56,256 nt of DNA, from positions 1 through 56,256 of the forward strand of contig JAFUFT010000032.1 in assembly GCA_017469795.1 (NCBI GenBank), read 5' to 3'. The translations under genes were made by a program, and so were the position numbers. Shown one piece after another: positions 32,557-41,386 of this stretch. Positions within the stretch are counted from its first letter, which is position 1; each line of letters begins with the position of its first letter. Below the pieces are notes generated by a model. That model had not been told where the DNA came from. It ran no database searches and saw only the letters and a program-made list of their open reading frames with translations. Source of the stretch: Oscillospiraceae bacterium. Its GTDB lineage: Bacteria; Bacillota; Clostridia; Oscillospirales; Oscillospiraceae.

Positions 32557-35460
32557 ATGGACGCGAAAAAGAAAACCATCGCCGGAGGCGACGAATATAC
32601 CGAACAGGCGGTCAGAGCTTTTATGGAGAGCGGCGCGCATCAGGGCTATGTGAACCCGGATCCCCCTGCTCCCGTGGCGGAATCCGCCACCGCGGTATTT
32701 CCGGACGAGTATCCCCGGGCGCTGATCTATCCCATCTCCGAGGCGGAGATCGACGCCAAGGTGGAGGCCCTGGTCAAGACCATGACCTTCCGGGAGAAGT
32801 GCGACATGCTCTATGTGGATGGCGCGCTGGACCCGGCGGACAAGGGCGGCACCACCATGTACGGTGTAGGCGTTCCACGGCTAGGCGTCCCCGTCATGCG
32901 TCAGCATGACGGCCCTCCGGGCATCCGGGCACGATATGAGACCACCTCTCCCCCGGAGCCGCTGCTGCTGGGATGCACCTTCGACCCGAAGGCGGCCTAT
33001 GACATCGGCACCATGTACGCCGAGGAGCTGAAGTCTATCGGCTCCAATATGAAGCTGGGGGCCCAGCTTGACGTGGGCCGCAGCCCCTCCTGGCACCGGC
33101 TCAAGGACATCTACGGAGAGGATTACTACCTGGTTTCCGAGATGGGCGTGGCCGAGGTCAGAGGTGTCCAGGAACACGGCGGCATGACCATGGGCAAGCA
33201 CATGGGGGCCTACAACACGGTAGGCGATACCCTCCAGACCGCCATGGTGGACGAGCAGACCCTGCATACCGCCTACCTCCAGCCCTTCGAGCGGGCCTGC
33301 AGGGAGGCAAAGCTCTCCAGCATCATGACCAGCTACAACACCCTCAACGGCTACTTCACCGCGTCGAACAAATATATGCAGATCGACGTAGCCCGGGATA
33401 TGTGGGGCTGGAAGGGCAACTTCACCACTGACGCCGGCGGCAACCGGGAGATGAGCGTGGGCCTTGGCACCGACGTGGAGATGGGTCTCCGGTTCAACAC
33501 CATGGAGAACATCCGGGCCTATCTGCGGAAGGGCCTGATCACCATGTCGGACGTGGACAACTGCGTGCGCCATGCTCTTTGGACCTATGGCATCTGCGGA
33601 TACCTGAATCTGGTTGAGATCGATCCGGATACCGGACTTGCCAAGGATGAGCCGGGGCGGACAAAGGTCATCGAGCTGACGGACACCTATCTGCAGGACC
33701 GGGCGGCAGGGCTGTACCGGCAGCACAATGAGGTCGTCACCCGGGCCGCGGAACAAGGCATTACCCTGCTGAAAAATGAAAACGGCGCCCTGCCCTTAAA
33801 GCGGAGCGAAACCATCGCCTTGATTGGCTACCCGGCAAAATACCACCACACCGGCGTGGGGATGGAGCGATCCTTCGGCATGCTGGAGTACATGACTACG
33901 CCAACCGAGGCGCTGAGGCAGCTCTGGCCGGAGGCAACTATCCTTTCCGAGCCCTATGAGGACCCCTTCGGGGAGGAGATCCCGGCGGATGTGATCTTCC
34001 AGAGACCGGACTGCGGAGAGAGCGGCTGGATCCGGACAAACGGCATTCGGGTGGAGGACGCCCATCCGCTCCGGGGATTTGACGCAGGCTTCGGGCCGCC
34101 CAAGGAGCCGGAGGCCGTGGATATGCCGGGATTCGAGACCGGCTCCTTCGCGGGCGTCGACCGGCAGATCGCTTTCCGCACCGGAAACAAGACCTACTGG
34201 AACGGCCGGAACGGAACGGCCCTGAAAAACGGTCAGGCCTATACCTGGACAGGTTATCTCAAAGCTCCCATGGACGGAGAATATCAGTTTATCATCGAAT
34301 ACATCGGCGGCTCTGCCTCTGTGACGGTATTCGACGGTGCGGAAGAAAAGGCCACCTGCGGCGGCACCAGTCGGCCGGGAATGAACTATCAGTGGGCCTA
34401 CTTCTCCTCCACCAACGACGGCACCACGACGGCGAACTGCAAGGTAATGCTGGAAGCCGGAAAGATCTACAAACTGGTGATCTGCGGCGCGGCGTACTTC
34501 CGGGAGAAGGATATGCCCATCGTCCTGAACTGGATCACGCCGGATCTCCGCCAAAGGAATCTGGACGCAGCCCGTGCCGCCATCGCCAAGGCGGACACCG
34601 TGGTGGCGCTGGTCCGGGCCGGCGGCGGCGGAATGCCATCCTTCGGCATTGAGCTGAATCTGCCCTTCCAGGACATGGACATGCTCCTGGATATTCAGAG
34701 GGAAGCCAAAGCCCTGGGCAAAAAGCTGGTGGCGGTTACCTACGGCGGCACGCCCTATGCTACAGGCGCCTGGGTGGAGAACTGCGACGCACTCGTCTGC
34801 GCCTTCCATCCAGGACAGGGCGGCGCGGCAGCCCTGGCGGCCCTGCTGTCCGGACAGAAAAACTTCAGCGGCAAGCTGTGCATGACCTTCCCCAAGCGGC
34901 AGGAGGACACCTGCCTGACCTGCTCGGAGGACATCATCAAAGAGCGGGTGGGACATCAGGAAAAGCCCCGCGCTCCCTTTACCTCCCACTACACGGAGGG
35001 TCTGAACTTCGGCTACCGCTGGAACGCGGAAACCGGCGTAGAGCCGGGCTTTGCCTTCGGCTACGGCCTGAGCTACACCACTTACAAATACGGGGATTTC
35101 CGGGTGGAACGGACTGCGGACGGTCTGGATATCTCCCTGACAGTAACCAACATGGGAGATATGCCCGGAGACGAGATCGTTGAGGTCTATCTGGGCCGGG
35201 CAAACGTGCCGAAATACGCCCGGAGTCCGAAGAAACAGCTTGCCGCCTTCCTGCGGGTGGAAGAAATCCTTCCCGGGGAAACGCGAGACGTCAGGCTGTG
35301 CGTCAAGGAACGGGAGCTTTGCTACTGGGACGTGCAGGCGCCGCTGACGGCCCGCTCCGACGGCACGAAGGACAAGTGGGTTCTGGCGAAAGGGCCCCGG
35401 GATGTGATGATCGGCGCATCTTCGGATGACATCCGGTATACGGTATCCATCGAAATCTGA
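32557..35460 (+). CDS. GH3-family glycosidase with PA14 insert
   Basis: 967-aa cytoplasmic enzyme with the ordinary GH3 order. The catalytic barrel comes first (about 60-340; MRQHDGPPGIRA, MGKHMGAYNTVGD, nucleophile Asp at about 292 in NFTTDAGGNR). The sandwich domain starts at EQGITLLKNENGALPLKRSE and is interrupted by a PA14 module (about 525-665, with LKAPMDGEYQFIIEYIGGSA). A C-terminal fibronectin-III-like domain ends it. PA14 inserts in GH3 enzymes shape the aglycone pocket and often go with activity on bulky aryl or steroidal glycosides. The TTDAGG nucleophile motif differs from the common SDW. Its AAGGAGG lies inside the end of the preceding GH3 gene. Confidence 0.9.
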   Translation: MDAKKKTIAGGDEYTEQAVRAFMESGAHQGYVNPDPPAPVAESATAVFPDEYPRALIYPISEAEIDAKVEALVKTMTFREKCDMLYVDGALDPADKGGTTMYGVGVPRLGVPVMRQHDGPPGIRARYETTSPPEPLLLGCTFDPKAAYDIGTMYAEELKSIGSNMKLGAQLDVGRSPSWHRLKDIYGEDYYLVSEMGVAEVRGVQEHGGMTMGKHMGAYNTVGDTLQTAMVDEQTLHTAYLQPFERACREAKLSSIMTSYNTLNGYFTASNKYMQIDVARDMWGWKGNFTTDAGGNREMSVGLGTDVEMGLRFNTMENIRAYLRKGLITMSDVDNCVRHALWTYGICGYLNLVEIDPDTGLAKDEPGRTKVIELTDTYLQDRAAGLYRQHNEVVTRAAEQGITLLKNENGALPLKRSETIALIGYPAKYHHTGVGMERSFGMLEYMTTPTEALRQLWPEATILSEPYEDPFGEEIPADVIFQRPDCGESGWIRTNGIRVEDAHPLRGFDAGFGPPKEPEAVDMPGFETGSFAGVDRQIAFRTGNKTYWNGRNGTALKNGQAYTWTGYLKAPMDGEYQFIIEYIGGSASVTVFDGAEEKATCGGTSRPGMNYQWAYFSSTNDGTTTANCKVMLEAGKIYKLVICGAAYFREKDMPIVLNWITPDLRQRNLDAARAAIAKADTVVALVRAGGGGMPSFGIELNLPFQDMDMLLDIQREAKALGKKLVAVTYGGTPYATGAWVENCDALVCAFHPGQGGAAALAALLSGQKNFSGKLCMTFPKRQEDTCLTCSEDIIKERVGHQEKPRAPFTSHYTEGLNFGYRWNAETGVEPGFAFGYGLSYTTYKYGDFRVERTADGLDISLTVTNMGDMPGDEIVEVYLGRANVPKYARSPKKQLAAFLRVEEILPGETRDVRLCVKERELCYWDVQAPLTARSDGTKDKWVLAKGPRDVMIGASSDDIRYTVSIEI

Positions 35461-35478
35461 TTCAGGGAGGGTTCCAGA

Positions 35479-36576
35479 ATGCCCACAGTTATGCAGCTCG
35501 GCGTCATAGGAGCAGGCGCCATCAGTGACATTTACCTGAAAAACCTGACTTCATCCTTCGAAAATGTGCAGGTAAAAGCGGTCTGCGCCCGGCATTTGGA
35601 GCGGGCGCAGATCAAGGCGGCGCAATATGACATTCAGGCCTGCACCCTGGAGCAAATGCTCTCAGACCCGGAGATCCGCATGGTGGTGGTGCTGACCCCG
35701 GTGGATACCCATTATGAGATCATCAAGCAGGCGCTCCTGGCGGGGAAGCACGTTTACACAGAAAAAACCATCGCTGGAACAGCGGCGGAGGCCTGGGAAC
35801 TGTGCGCCTTGGCGGATGCCGGGAACCTTTATCTTGGCTCCGCGCCGGACACGTTCCTGGGGACCTGCTTTCAAACCGCCCGCAAGGCCATCGACGACGG
35901 GCTGATCGGAGAGATCCACTCCTTTTCCGTGGCCATCAGCCGGAACAATGATTTTGCCACCGCCCGCCTGCCGTTCCTTCGCCTTCCCGGCGCCGGGTGC
36001 CTCCGGGACTATCTGGTCTATTATGTCACGGTTCTGGTCTCCCTGCTGGGGCCGGCAAATAAGGCGGGTGCCTTTGTGAAAACCCCCTACCCTGTCCGCC
36101 GCAATTCCACTCCCGGAACCGATGACTATGGGGAGATCATCCAAACGCCCAACGAGAGCATTGTAGCGGCGATCCTGGAACTGGAAAGCGGGATCGTCGG
36201 AACCCTTCACGAAGATAATGAGACCATTATGGAGGACCGGGCGGACTTCGCGATATACGGCACAAGAGGGGTGCTGCTGCTGGGAAACCCCAATCATTTC
36301 GGCGGCCAGGTCCAGCTTCTTCGGGCGGAACCGGGCAGGCAGATGACCTCCAGCGTTCTGGAGCCAGTGGCCGGTTACAGCGGCAATGCCCGGGGCCTTG
36401 GGGCTGCGGAGATGGCGGAAGCGCTGATTGCCGGCCGAAGGAATCGGGCGTCCAAGGAGCTGGCATCCCATGTTCTCGATATTCTGGAAGCCATGGAATG
36501 CAGCGGAAATGAGGGCCGGATGGTTGAAATAACCAGTTCCTGCGAGCGTCCCCCATTCTTTACAATAATCGAATAA
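35479..36576 (+). CDS. Gfo/Idh/MocA-family oxidoreductase
   Basis: 365-aa NAD(P)-dependent oxidoreductase, last gene of the SBP5 operon. Rossmann motif LGVIGAGAISDIYLKNL at the N-terminus and YTEKTIAGT at the EKP motif (Lys kept, Pro replaced by Thr). The second active-site motif normally carries Gly, His and Asp on one helix; here it reads LRDYLVYYVTVLVSLLG, with Tyr in the usual His place. The family oxidises sugar or inositol hydroxyls, and some members make 3-keto-glycosides that open C- or O-glycoside cleavage. The altered motif leaves activity uncertain. GGAGGG before ATG. Confidence 0.85.
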   Translation: MPTVMQLGVIGAGAISDIYLKNLTSSFENVQVKAVCARHLERAQIKAAQYDIQACTLEQMLSDPEIRMVVVLTPVDTHYEIIKQALLAGKHVYTEKTIAGTAAEAWELCALADAGNLYLGSAPDTFLGTCFQTARKAIDDGLIGEIHSFSVAISRNNDFATARLPFLRLPGAGCLRDYLVYYVTVLVSLLGPANKAGAFVKTPYPVRRNSTPGTDDYGEIIQTPNESIVAAILELESGIVGTLHEDNETIMEDRADFAIYGTRGVLLLGNPNHFGGQVQLLRAEPGRQMTSSVLEPVAGYSGNARGLGAAEMAEALIAGRRNRASKELASHVLDILEAMECSGNEGRMVEITSSCERPPFFTIIE

Positions 36577-36594
36577 CTCTGAATAAGCACAACA

Positions 36595-36626
36595 AATCCC
36601 CCGGCTCCGTATGGAGCCGGGGGATT
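36595..36626. terminator. bidirectional terminator between converging operons
   Basis: Perfect 14-bp stem AATCCCCCGGCTCC / GGAGCCGGGGGATT with GTAT loop. Confidence 0.85.
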
Positions 36627-36630
36627 GCCG

Positions 36631-38766
36631 TCAAAGGGCCATGCCTGCCGCAAAGCCGGTCAGCGTGCATTCCTGGATACTGCCGGGGTTCACGTTGTCG
36701 CCTACGACGTAGATCTCCGCCGCCGCGCCCCGGAAGGCCGCTGCCTCCGTCCGCCGGGCGCGTCTCCCGCCGGAGATCACAACCGCGTCGCAGTCGATGC
36801 GGATCTGTCTGTGGACGATGTCTGCCGGCCGAATGGTCTCGATGACCTCCGGCTCATGAGCAAAGCCGGGGCCGTGACTGGGAACACCGTCCCCCTCCTC
36901 CGCTTCCGGCGGGGGGCCCATGGGAGGCCGGTTGTCCGGGTACTCCGGATAGCGGAAGCCAGGGATGGGATCCGCAGGCTGGCTCGTCTCCCGGAGAAGC
37001 TCCCCTACAGCCATGAAGGTCAGCTTTCTTCTGGGCATGTTGGTCTTTTCATCCGCCAGCACATAGCCCTCCCCGATCTCCAGCGTATCGGTGAACTCTA
37101 GCACATGGAGATTCTCCTGGAACTCGTAGGCATGCTGGACCGCGTAGATACAATGGTTATTCTCCGGGAACACGGCCTGATGCCGGGTGATCAGGGTCAC
37201 ATTGTGGCCGGCCCGGGCCAGATACAGGGCCGCTTCCTTGCCGGAGGCGCCGCCGCCGATCAAAACCACTTTCTGTCCCAGTTCCTCCTCGCAGTTAAAT
37301 GCCTCGTCGATGGTGTAGACCTCTTCGGCCTCTGCACCCGGCACCGGGATGGATCTGGGTTCGGACCCCAGGGCCAGGATTACAGCGTCAAAACCCTCCT
37401 GGCGGATCAGCTCCGGGGTGGCCTCGGTGTTAAGATGCACCTGACAGGCGGACTTTTCCACCTGACGGATCATCCACCGGCAGTAGTCATGGAGGTTCCA
37501 CTTGAAGTCCGGCATCCCCGCGATGTTCATCTGACCGCCCAGCCGGTCCGCGCGCTCATAGAGGGTCACGGCATGGCCCCGCTCGGCAGCGGTGACAGCC
37601 GCCCGCATCCCTGCCGGTCCTCCGCCGACGACCGCCACCTTTTTCGGCGGTCCAGCCGGCGGGAACAGATCCGGCTCCGTCAGCAGCTCCAGATAGGGGT
37701 TGACGGAACAGCGGTCGCACTTGCCCATGCACCTGAGGCAGGGCGTCACGTCCTCCCCCCTGCCCGCCCGGAGTTTCTCCCCGAAGCTGGTGTCCGCGTA
37801 GAACTGCCGGGCCATGGCGATCAGGTCGGTTTTTCCCTCGGCGAGGAAGCGCTCCATGGTGTCCGGATCGCCGAAGCCGCCCACGGGGGCCACCAGGGCT
37901 TTGATGCCCCGGCGCTTAAACTTCTCCGCGAACTGGAGATTCCAGGGGGATTCCTTCGTGGAGTTGAAGCCGCCCACATGGGTATAGGAACCGTCCCAGC
38001 CCCGGACTTGGAAGATGTCCACCAGGCCCTCGCACATCTGGCAGAAGTCCAGCCAGTACTCCACGTCGTAGCCCGGCTGCTCCGTCTCAGCGGAGGTCTG
38101 GATCTCGATGAGGAAGTCCTGCCCGCAGGCCTCCTTGACCCGGCGGAATATGGTCAGAGGCAGCCTGGCCCGCTCCGCCAAAGTATCGCCGCCCCACTGG
38201 TCCTTTCGCTGGTTGAGCACCGGGTCGATGGCATTGGCCAGGATGGAGGCCCGGTAGCTCATGTAGAAGGTTACGCCGTCAAAGCCGATACGCCTCAATT
38301 CCGAACACTGGTAGACGAAGTCCTCGATCATGCCCTCGATCCGCTCCGCCGAGATCTCCGGCTTGTTCTTAAAGTTAGGGTTGTAGTCCCCCTGGAAGTC
38401 GAAGTCCCACTTGTCCAGATGGGAGATATTCAGCTCCTGGGGTTCCACATTCATCAGGGACGCGGTACAGAGGGTGCCGTATTTGTGGACCTCTTCGATC
38501 ATTCTGGTAAAGCCCGCCTGGATCTCCGGGTCATCCATATTGAGCCGGGACATGACGCTGCGCTTGCCCTCGCAGTCCGGCCAGGTGCCAACGATCATGC
38601 AGACCAGAGCCGCGCCGTTTTTTGCCACGCTGGTGTAGTAAGCCGCGGCATGCTCGAACTGCCGGGGGGTTCCGTCCAGACCGCCGCCGCTCTTGGCGTG
38701 GGTGATTCGGCTTTTCAATGTGATGCCGCCGATGGTGATGGGGCTGAAGATATGGGAATAATTCAT
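36631..38766 (-). CDS. OYE-type NADH:flavin oxidoreductase 1 (2,4-dienoyl-CoA reductase/BaiCD-like)
   Basis: 711-aa three-domain ene-reductase. FMN TIM barrel (1-about 340), an iron-sulfur site CLRCMGKCDRCSVNP (about 365-380), and FAD/NAD(P)H domains with VAVVGGGPAGMRAAVTAAER and VVLIGGGASGKEAALYLARA. The cysteines are spaced C-x2-C-x3-C-x2-C, against C-x2-C-x3-C-x11-C in the reference enzymes, and the usual IHxAHGY barrel motif is TFYMSYRA. A Pro-rich insert (NRPPMGPPPEAEEGDG, about 612-640) interrupts the C-terminal part. Reduces an activated C=C by family inference. Last gene of the leftward operon; GGGAGG before ATG. Confidence 0.87.
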   Translation of the reverse strand: MNYSHIFSPITIGGITLKSRITHAKSGGGLDGTPRQFEHAAAYYTSVAKNGAALVCMIVGTWPDCEGKRSVMSRLNMDDPEIQAGFTRMIEEVHKYGTLCTASLMNVEPQELNISHLDKWDFDFQGDYNPNFKNKPEISAERIEGMIEDFVYQCSELRRIGFDGVTFYMSYRASILANAIDPVLNQRKDQWGGDTLAERARLPLTIFRRVKEACGQDFLIEIQTSAETEQPGYDVEYWLDFCQMCEGLVDIFQVRGWDGSYTHVGGFNSTKESPWNLQFAEKFKRRGIKALVAPVGGFGDPDTMERFLAEGKTDLIAMARQFYADTSFGEKLRAGRGEDVTPCLRCMGKCDRCSVNPYLELLTEPDLFPPAGPPKKVAVVGGGPAGMRAAVTAAERGHAVTLYERADRLGGQMNIAGMPDFKWNLHDYCRWMIRQVEKSACQVHLNTEATPELIRQEGFDAVILALGSEPRSIPVPGAEAEEVYTIDEAFNCEEELGQKVVLIGGGASGKEAALYLARAGHNVTLITRHQAVFPENNHCIYAVQHAYEFQENLHVLEFTDTLEIGEGYVLADEKTNMPRRKLTFMAVGELLRETSQPADPIPGFRYPEYPDNRPPMGPPPEAEEGDGVPSHGPGFAHEPEVIETIRPADIVHRQIRIDCDAVVISGGRRARRTEAAAFRGAAAEIYVVGDNVNPGSIQECTLTGFAAGMAL

Positions 38767-38785
38767 CCGTTCCTCCCTTCGGAAA

Positions 38786-38808
38786 GCGGCCGGCTTTTGG
38801 CCGGCCGC
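38786..38808 (-). terminator. intercistronic hairpin upstream of OYE 1
   Basis: GCGGCCGG / CCGGCCGC stem between the beta-helix gene and OYE 1; no T-run, so probably processing or partial termination. Confidence 0.65.
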
Positions 38809-38827
38809 AGGTCGTATGTCGAACGTA

Positions 38828-40363
38828 TCAATTCACCGCAAGCGTTCCGCCGGAGGCCAGTGTGTACGTCCCCTTCAGGACGCAGCCCTCTCCAGCCATG
38901 GCGCTGACCGTCACCCCGGCGGGGGCGTCGATCTGTTCCGGATTTACGTCGCCCATCAGGCAGACGCAGGAATCCCCGGTGGCGATCCACCTGGAATTCT
39001 CCAGCGCGATATAGGCATCCCGGATCACGCCGGTGAGTGTGGCGTTGATAAAGGAAATGTTCATGGTCCGGTCCGTGTCCTCGTGGACAATGTCGCCTGC
39101 AAATTCGCCGTTGGCGATCACCGCATTCACGCCGTAGACCTTGCACTTCATCTCCTCGGGCACCTTGGTGGCCGCATCGTCCTCGTTGACCACTGAGTGG
39201 ATCAGGTATTTCCCGGTCTTCACCTTCACCCCGTCCAGCTTCAGGTAGACGTTTTCAGACTTGACAAAGAACAGGGCCTCGCCCACATCCCAATCGCCGC
39301 CTGTGATATGGCCCTCGGTGACCTCCGTGTAGTGGCCCCGGATGCCGTGAAGCATACAGCCGTACTGATTGGACTTGACTGTGCAGCGGTTCAGCTTCAC
39401 CCAGGCGTCTCCGGCGATAATGGCCACATGGGTGTCCACCGAAATCCGGCAGTCCTCCAGGGTGTTGTGGCAGCCGTTGTCGGCATAGGTGCCGTAGCCC
39501 ACCGTTTCGCAGACCACATCGCAGTTGTGGGCCTCCAAATACTGATCCCCCCAGGAGCTGTCGGTGGACAGGGCCGCCCAGGAGTGGGCCAGGATCTTCG
39601 AGTCGTAGAAGTAACTGCGGGAATTTCCCATGGACAGATGGGTCCGGCAGTTGCCGCCCAGCTTCAGGCCGGGAGGCGGCTCCATCATACCGGATGCCAC
39701 CCGGGGCACGTAGCTCTCTGGAATCTCTCCGCCCCGGGTGTCCAGCACGGAGTTCCGGACGATTAGCGTGCTGTTCCCATGGGCCACCGTAGCCGGCCGG
39801 ATGACACCATGGGTGGTGATATGGACGTTCTCCAGAGTCACGGAGGAGTCGTCGTGGACCATCACCGCCGCACCGTTGCCGGCGAAGTCGTCGATGCCGT
39901 AGCCGTTCAGTTCAAATGCACTGTTTTCGATCCGGTATTCGGATTTTCCGCCGATATAGACGCCGTTGAGGCAGACCTCATCGGTTTTGTAGGAGGCGTT
40001 TTTCATGGCCCCGTCGGTGATCTCGCCGGAGATCTCCGCATAGGGCTCCTCCGCCACGTAGACCTTCCCGTCCAGCACGTCGATGGACTCCATCCGGGGG
40101 AAGGGAGGCGCCTTCGGAGGGCCTCCGCCGGGCATTCCGGGGCCGGGCTTTCCGGGCTCCACATCTGCGCCCGGCACTGACCCGGGATGCTCCGAGGGGC
40201 GGCAGGTGGGCGGATGGGGTTCCAGTTTTGCGTTGGGATCCGGTCCGCCGGCCTCCATGGGAGGCGGACCGGGAGGCATGGCGTTGACTTTTTCCGGTTT
40301 GTTGACCGCGCCCTCCGCTACAGGCATGCCGTAGGCGGGACGTTTCTCTTTAATGGTGTTCAC
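38828..40363 (-). CDS. right-handed beta-helix protein without signal peptide
   Basis: 511-aa protein. The first 110 residues are a Pro/Gly-rich, charged region (MPPGPPPMEAGG, then PGPGMPGGGPPKAPPFP). The rest is a run of short beta-helix coils with Asn/Val/Ser ladders (e.g. DDSSVTLENVHITTHG, GDAWVKLNRCTVKSNQYG). GTG 40363 is preferred because GGAGGA lies 7 nt upstream; ATG 40378 is the alternative. Neither gives a signal peptide, although most beta-helix proteins are secreted. It is homologous to the lipoprotein at 53391, sharing GNSRS followed by WAALSTD. Lies between flavodoxin-like and OYE genes in one operon, which argues for a cytoplasmic redox-pathway role. No lyase or hydrolase catalytic set was recognised. 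Confidence 0.78.
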   Translation of the reverse strand: MNTIKEKRPAYGMPVAEGAVNKPEKVNAMPPGPPPMEAGGPDPNAKLEPHPPTCRPSEHPGSVPGADVEPGKPGPGMPGGGPPKAPPFPRMESIDVLDGKVYVAEEPYAEISGEITDGAMKNASYKTDEVCLNGVYIGGKSEYRIENSAFELNGYGIDDFAGNGAAVMVHDDSSVTLENVHITTHGVIRPATVAHGNSTLIVRNSVLDTRGGEIPESYVPRVASGMMEPPPGLKLGGNCRTHLSMGNSRSYFYDSKILAHSWAALSTDSSWGDQYLEAHNCDVVCETVGYGTYADNGCHNTLEDCRISVDTHVAIIAGDAWVKLNRCTVKSNQYGCMLHGIRGHYTEVTEGHITGGDWDVGEALFFVKSENVYLKLDGVKVKTGKYLIHSVVNEDDAATKVPEEMKCKVYGVNAVIANGEFAGDIVHEDTDRTMNISFINATLTGVIRDAYIALENSRWIATGDSCVCLMGDVNPEQIDAPAGVTVSAMAGEGCVLKGTYTLASGGTLAVN

Positions 40364-40480
40364 AGGCAATTCCTCCATGTTCTTGAGATTGATTCCTTCC
40401 CAATTTCCGTATACCAAATATACCATAGTTTTCCGGATCGGACAACCCTCCGTCCGACAGTCCACTCCGCGGACGGAGTC

Positions 40481-41332
40481 TCAGCTGATACTGATATATT
40501 GAGAACCCACCATGTTCCGCTCCCCACTCACGGTGCAGAAGTAGTCCTCCACCAGATCGGCTACCAGCGCCTTGGCTTTGGCCTCGTCCCGGGGGCCGGG
40601 CTTATCCCACATACGGGCGTGGAAAAAGTAGGTGGCGGGGAAGGAGGTGCCGTCGGCCATCTCGTAGACCTCCGCCTCCGGAACGGGCATGGGTGTGCCG
40701 TCCTCGGCATTGTTGAACATGGGTTTTTCTCCGGGCTTGAGGCCAGCGGGGCCGAATTCCTTGCCGCAGCAGGCAAATCTGCCCACCACCGCCACGTTGT
40801 TGAGCTGGAGGTAGAGCTTCAGCACCTCCAGAGTGGCCAGACACTCATCAGAGCCATAGAAGCCACCGCCGTAGGTGGTGAAAACAATGCCCAGGGGTTT
40901 GAACTGATGTTGGTAGATGGCACCGGGATAGGGACCCCGGTTGCCGGAACGCCGCCACTGGAGCTCCTTGGGCATCTGCATCCCGCCGCCCTCCGGAGGA
41001 GGCCACATGGGTTCCTGGGTGTAGGACTCTGCGCCGCTTTCCACGGTCTCGGTGGTCTTTTCCTCCAGGCCGCTATGGGCGCCCAGAGAGAAATGCTTGC
41101 TGATTGCCTTCAAGGGGTAGCCTGCCACAATGGGACTGCCCAGACAGATCACATCGTAGTCATCAAAGTAGACCAGGGGCTGGACCGCATCGATGTCCAT
41201 GGTATTCTTCATCCGGATGGAGGTGACCTCCCATTTGTACGCCTCAAAGCTCTCCTGGAACCACCGGGCGATTTTCTCGGTGTTCTTCGTCATGGTGGCA
41301 TAGAGGATCAGGGCTCTTCTCTGCTTTGCCAT
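40481..41332 (-). CDS. flavodoxin-like protein 1
   Basis: 283-aa flavodoxin-fold protein. Phosphate loop LYATMTKNTEKIA (the usual TGNT Gly is Lys), the YFDDYDVICLGSP strand-loop, and FTTYGGGFYGSDE for the isoalloxazine side. Residues about 108-125 form an inserted EPMWPPPEGGGMQMP segment. It is nearly twice the length of a classical flavodoxin; the extra part is a C-terminal tail rich in Pro and Cys-Cys (FACCGKEFGP). Likely FMN-binding electron carrier or small oxidoreductase for the OYE enzyme in the same operon. AGGAG precedes ATG. Confidence 0.75.
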   Translation of the reverse strand: MAKQRRALILYATMTKNTEKIARWFQESFEAYKWEVTSIRMKNTMDIDAVQPLVYFDDYDVICLGSPIVAGYPLKAISKHFSLGAHSGLEEKTTETVESGAESYTQEPMWPPPEGGGMQMPKELQWRRSGNRGPYPGAIYQHQFKPLGIVFTTYGGGFYGSDECLATLEVLKLYLQLNNVAVVGRFACCGKEFGPAGLKPGEKPMFNNAEDGTPMPVPEAEVYEMADGTSFPATYFFHARMWDKPGPRDEAKAKALVADLVEDYFCTVSGERNMVGSQYISIS

Positions 41333-41350
41333 AGCTGGCTCCTTTCTGAT

Positions 41351-41378
41351 GCCCCCGGAGACCGGAGTCTCCGGGGGC
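41351..41378 (-). terminator. intercistronic hairpin after SBP6
   Basis: GCCCCCGGAGA / TCTCCGGGGGC, 11-bp stem, 6-nt loop, 8 nt after the SBP6 stop and 19 nt before the flavodoxin start. Confidence 0.75.
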
Positions 41379-41386
41379 GGGGTTAT

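Noticed and set aside
35479..36576. C-glycoside cleavage system of the Dgp type
   Set aside because: A MocA-type gene is present, but no DgpB/DgpC-like lyase subunits are found and its active-site motif is altered.
38828..40363. Pectate lyase
   Set aside because: Beta-helix coils are present, but I cannot find the Asp/Lys/Arg catalytic set of pectate lyases or a signal peptide.
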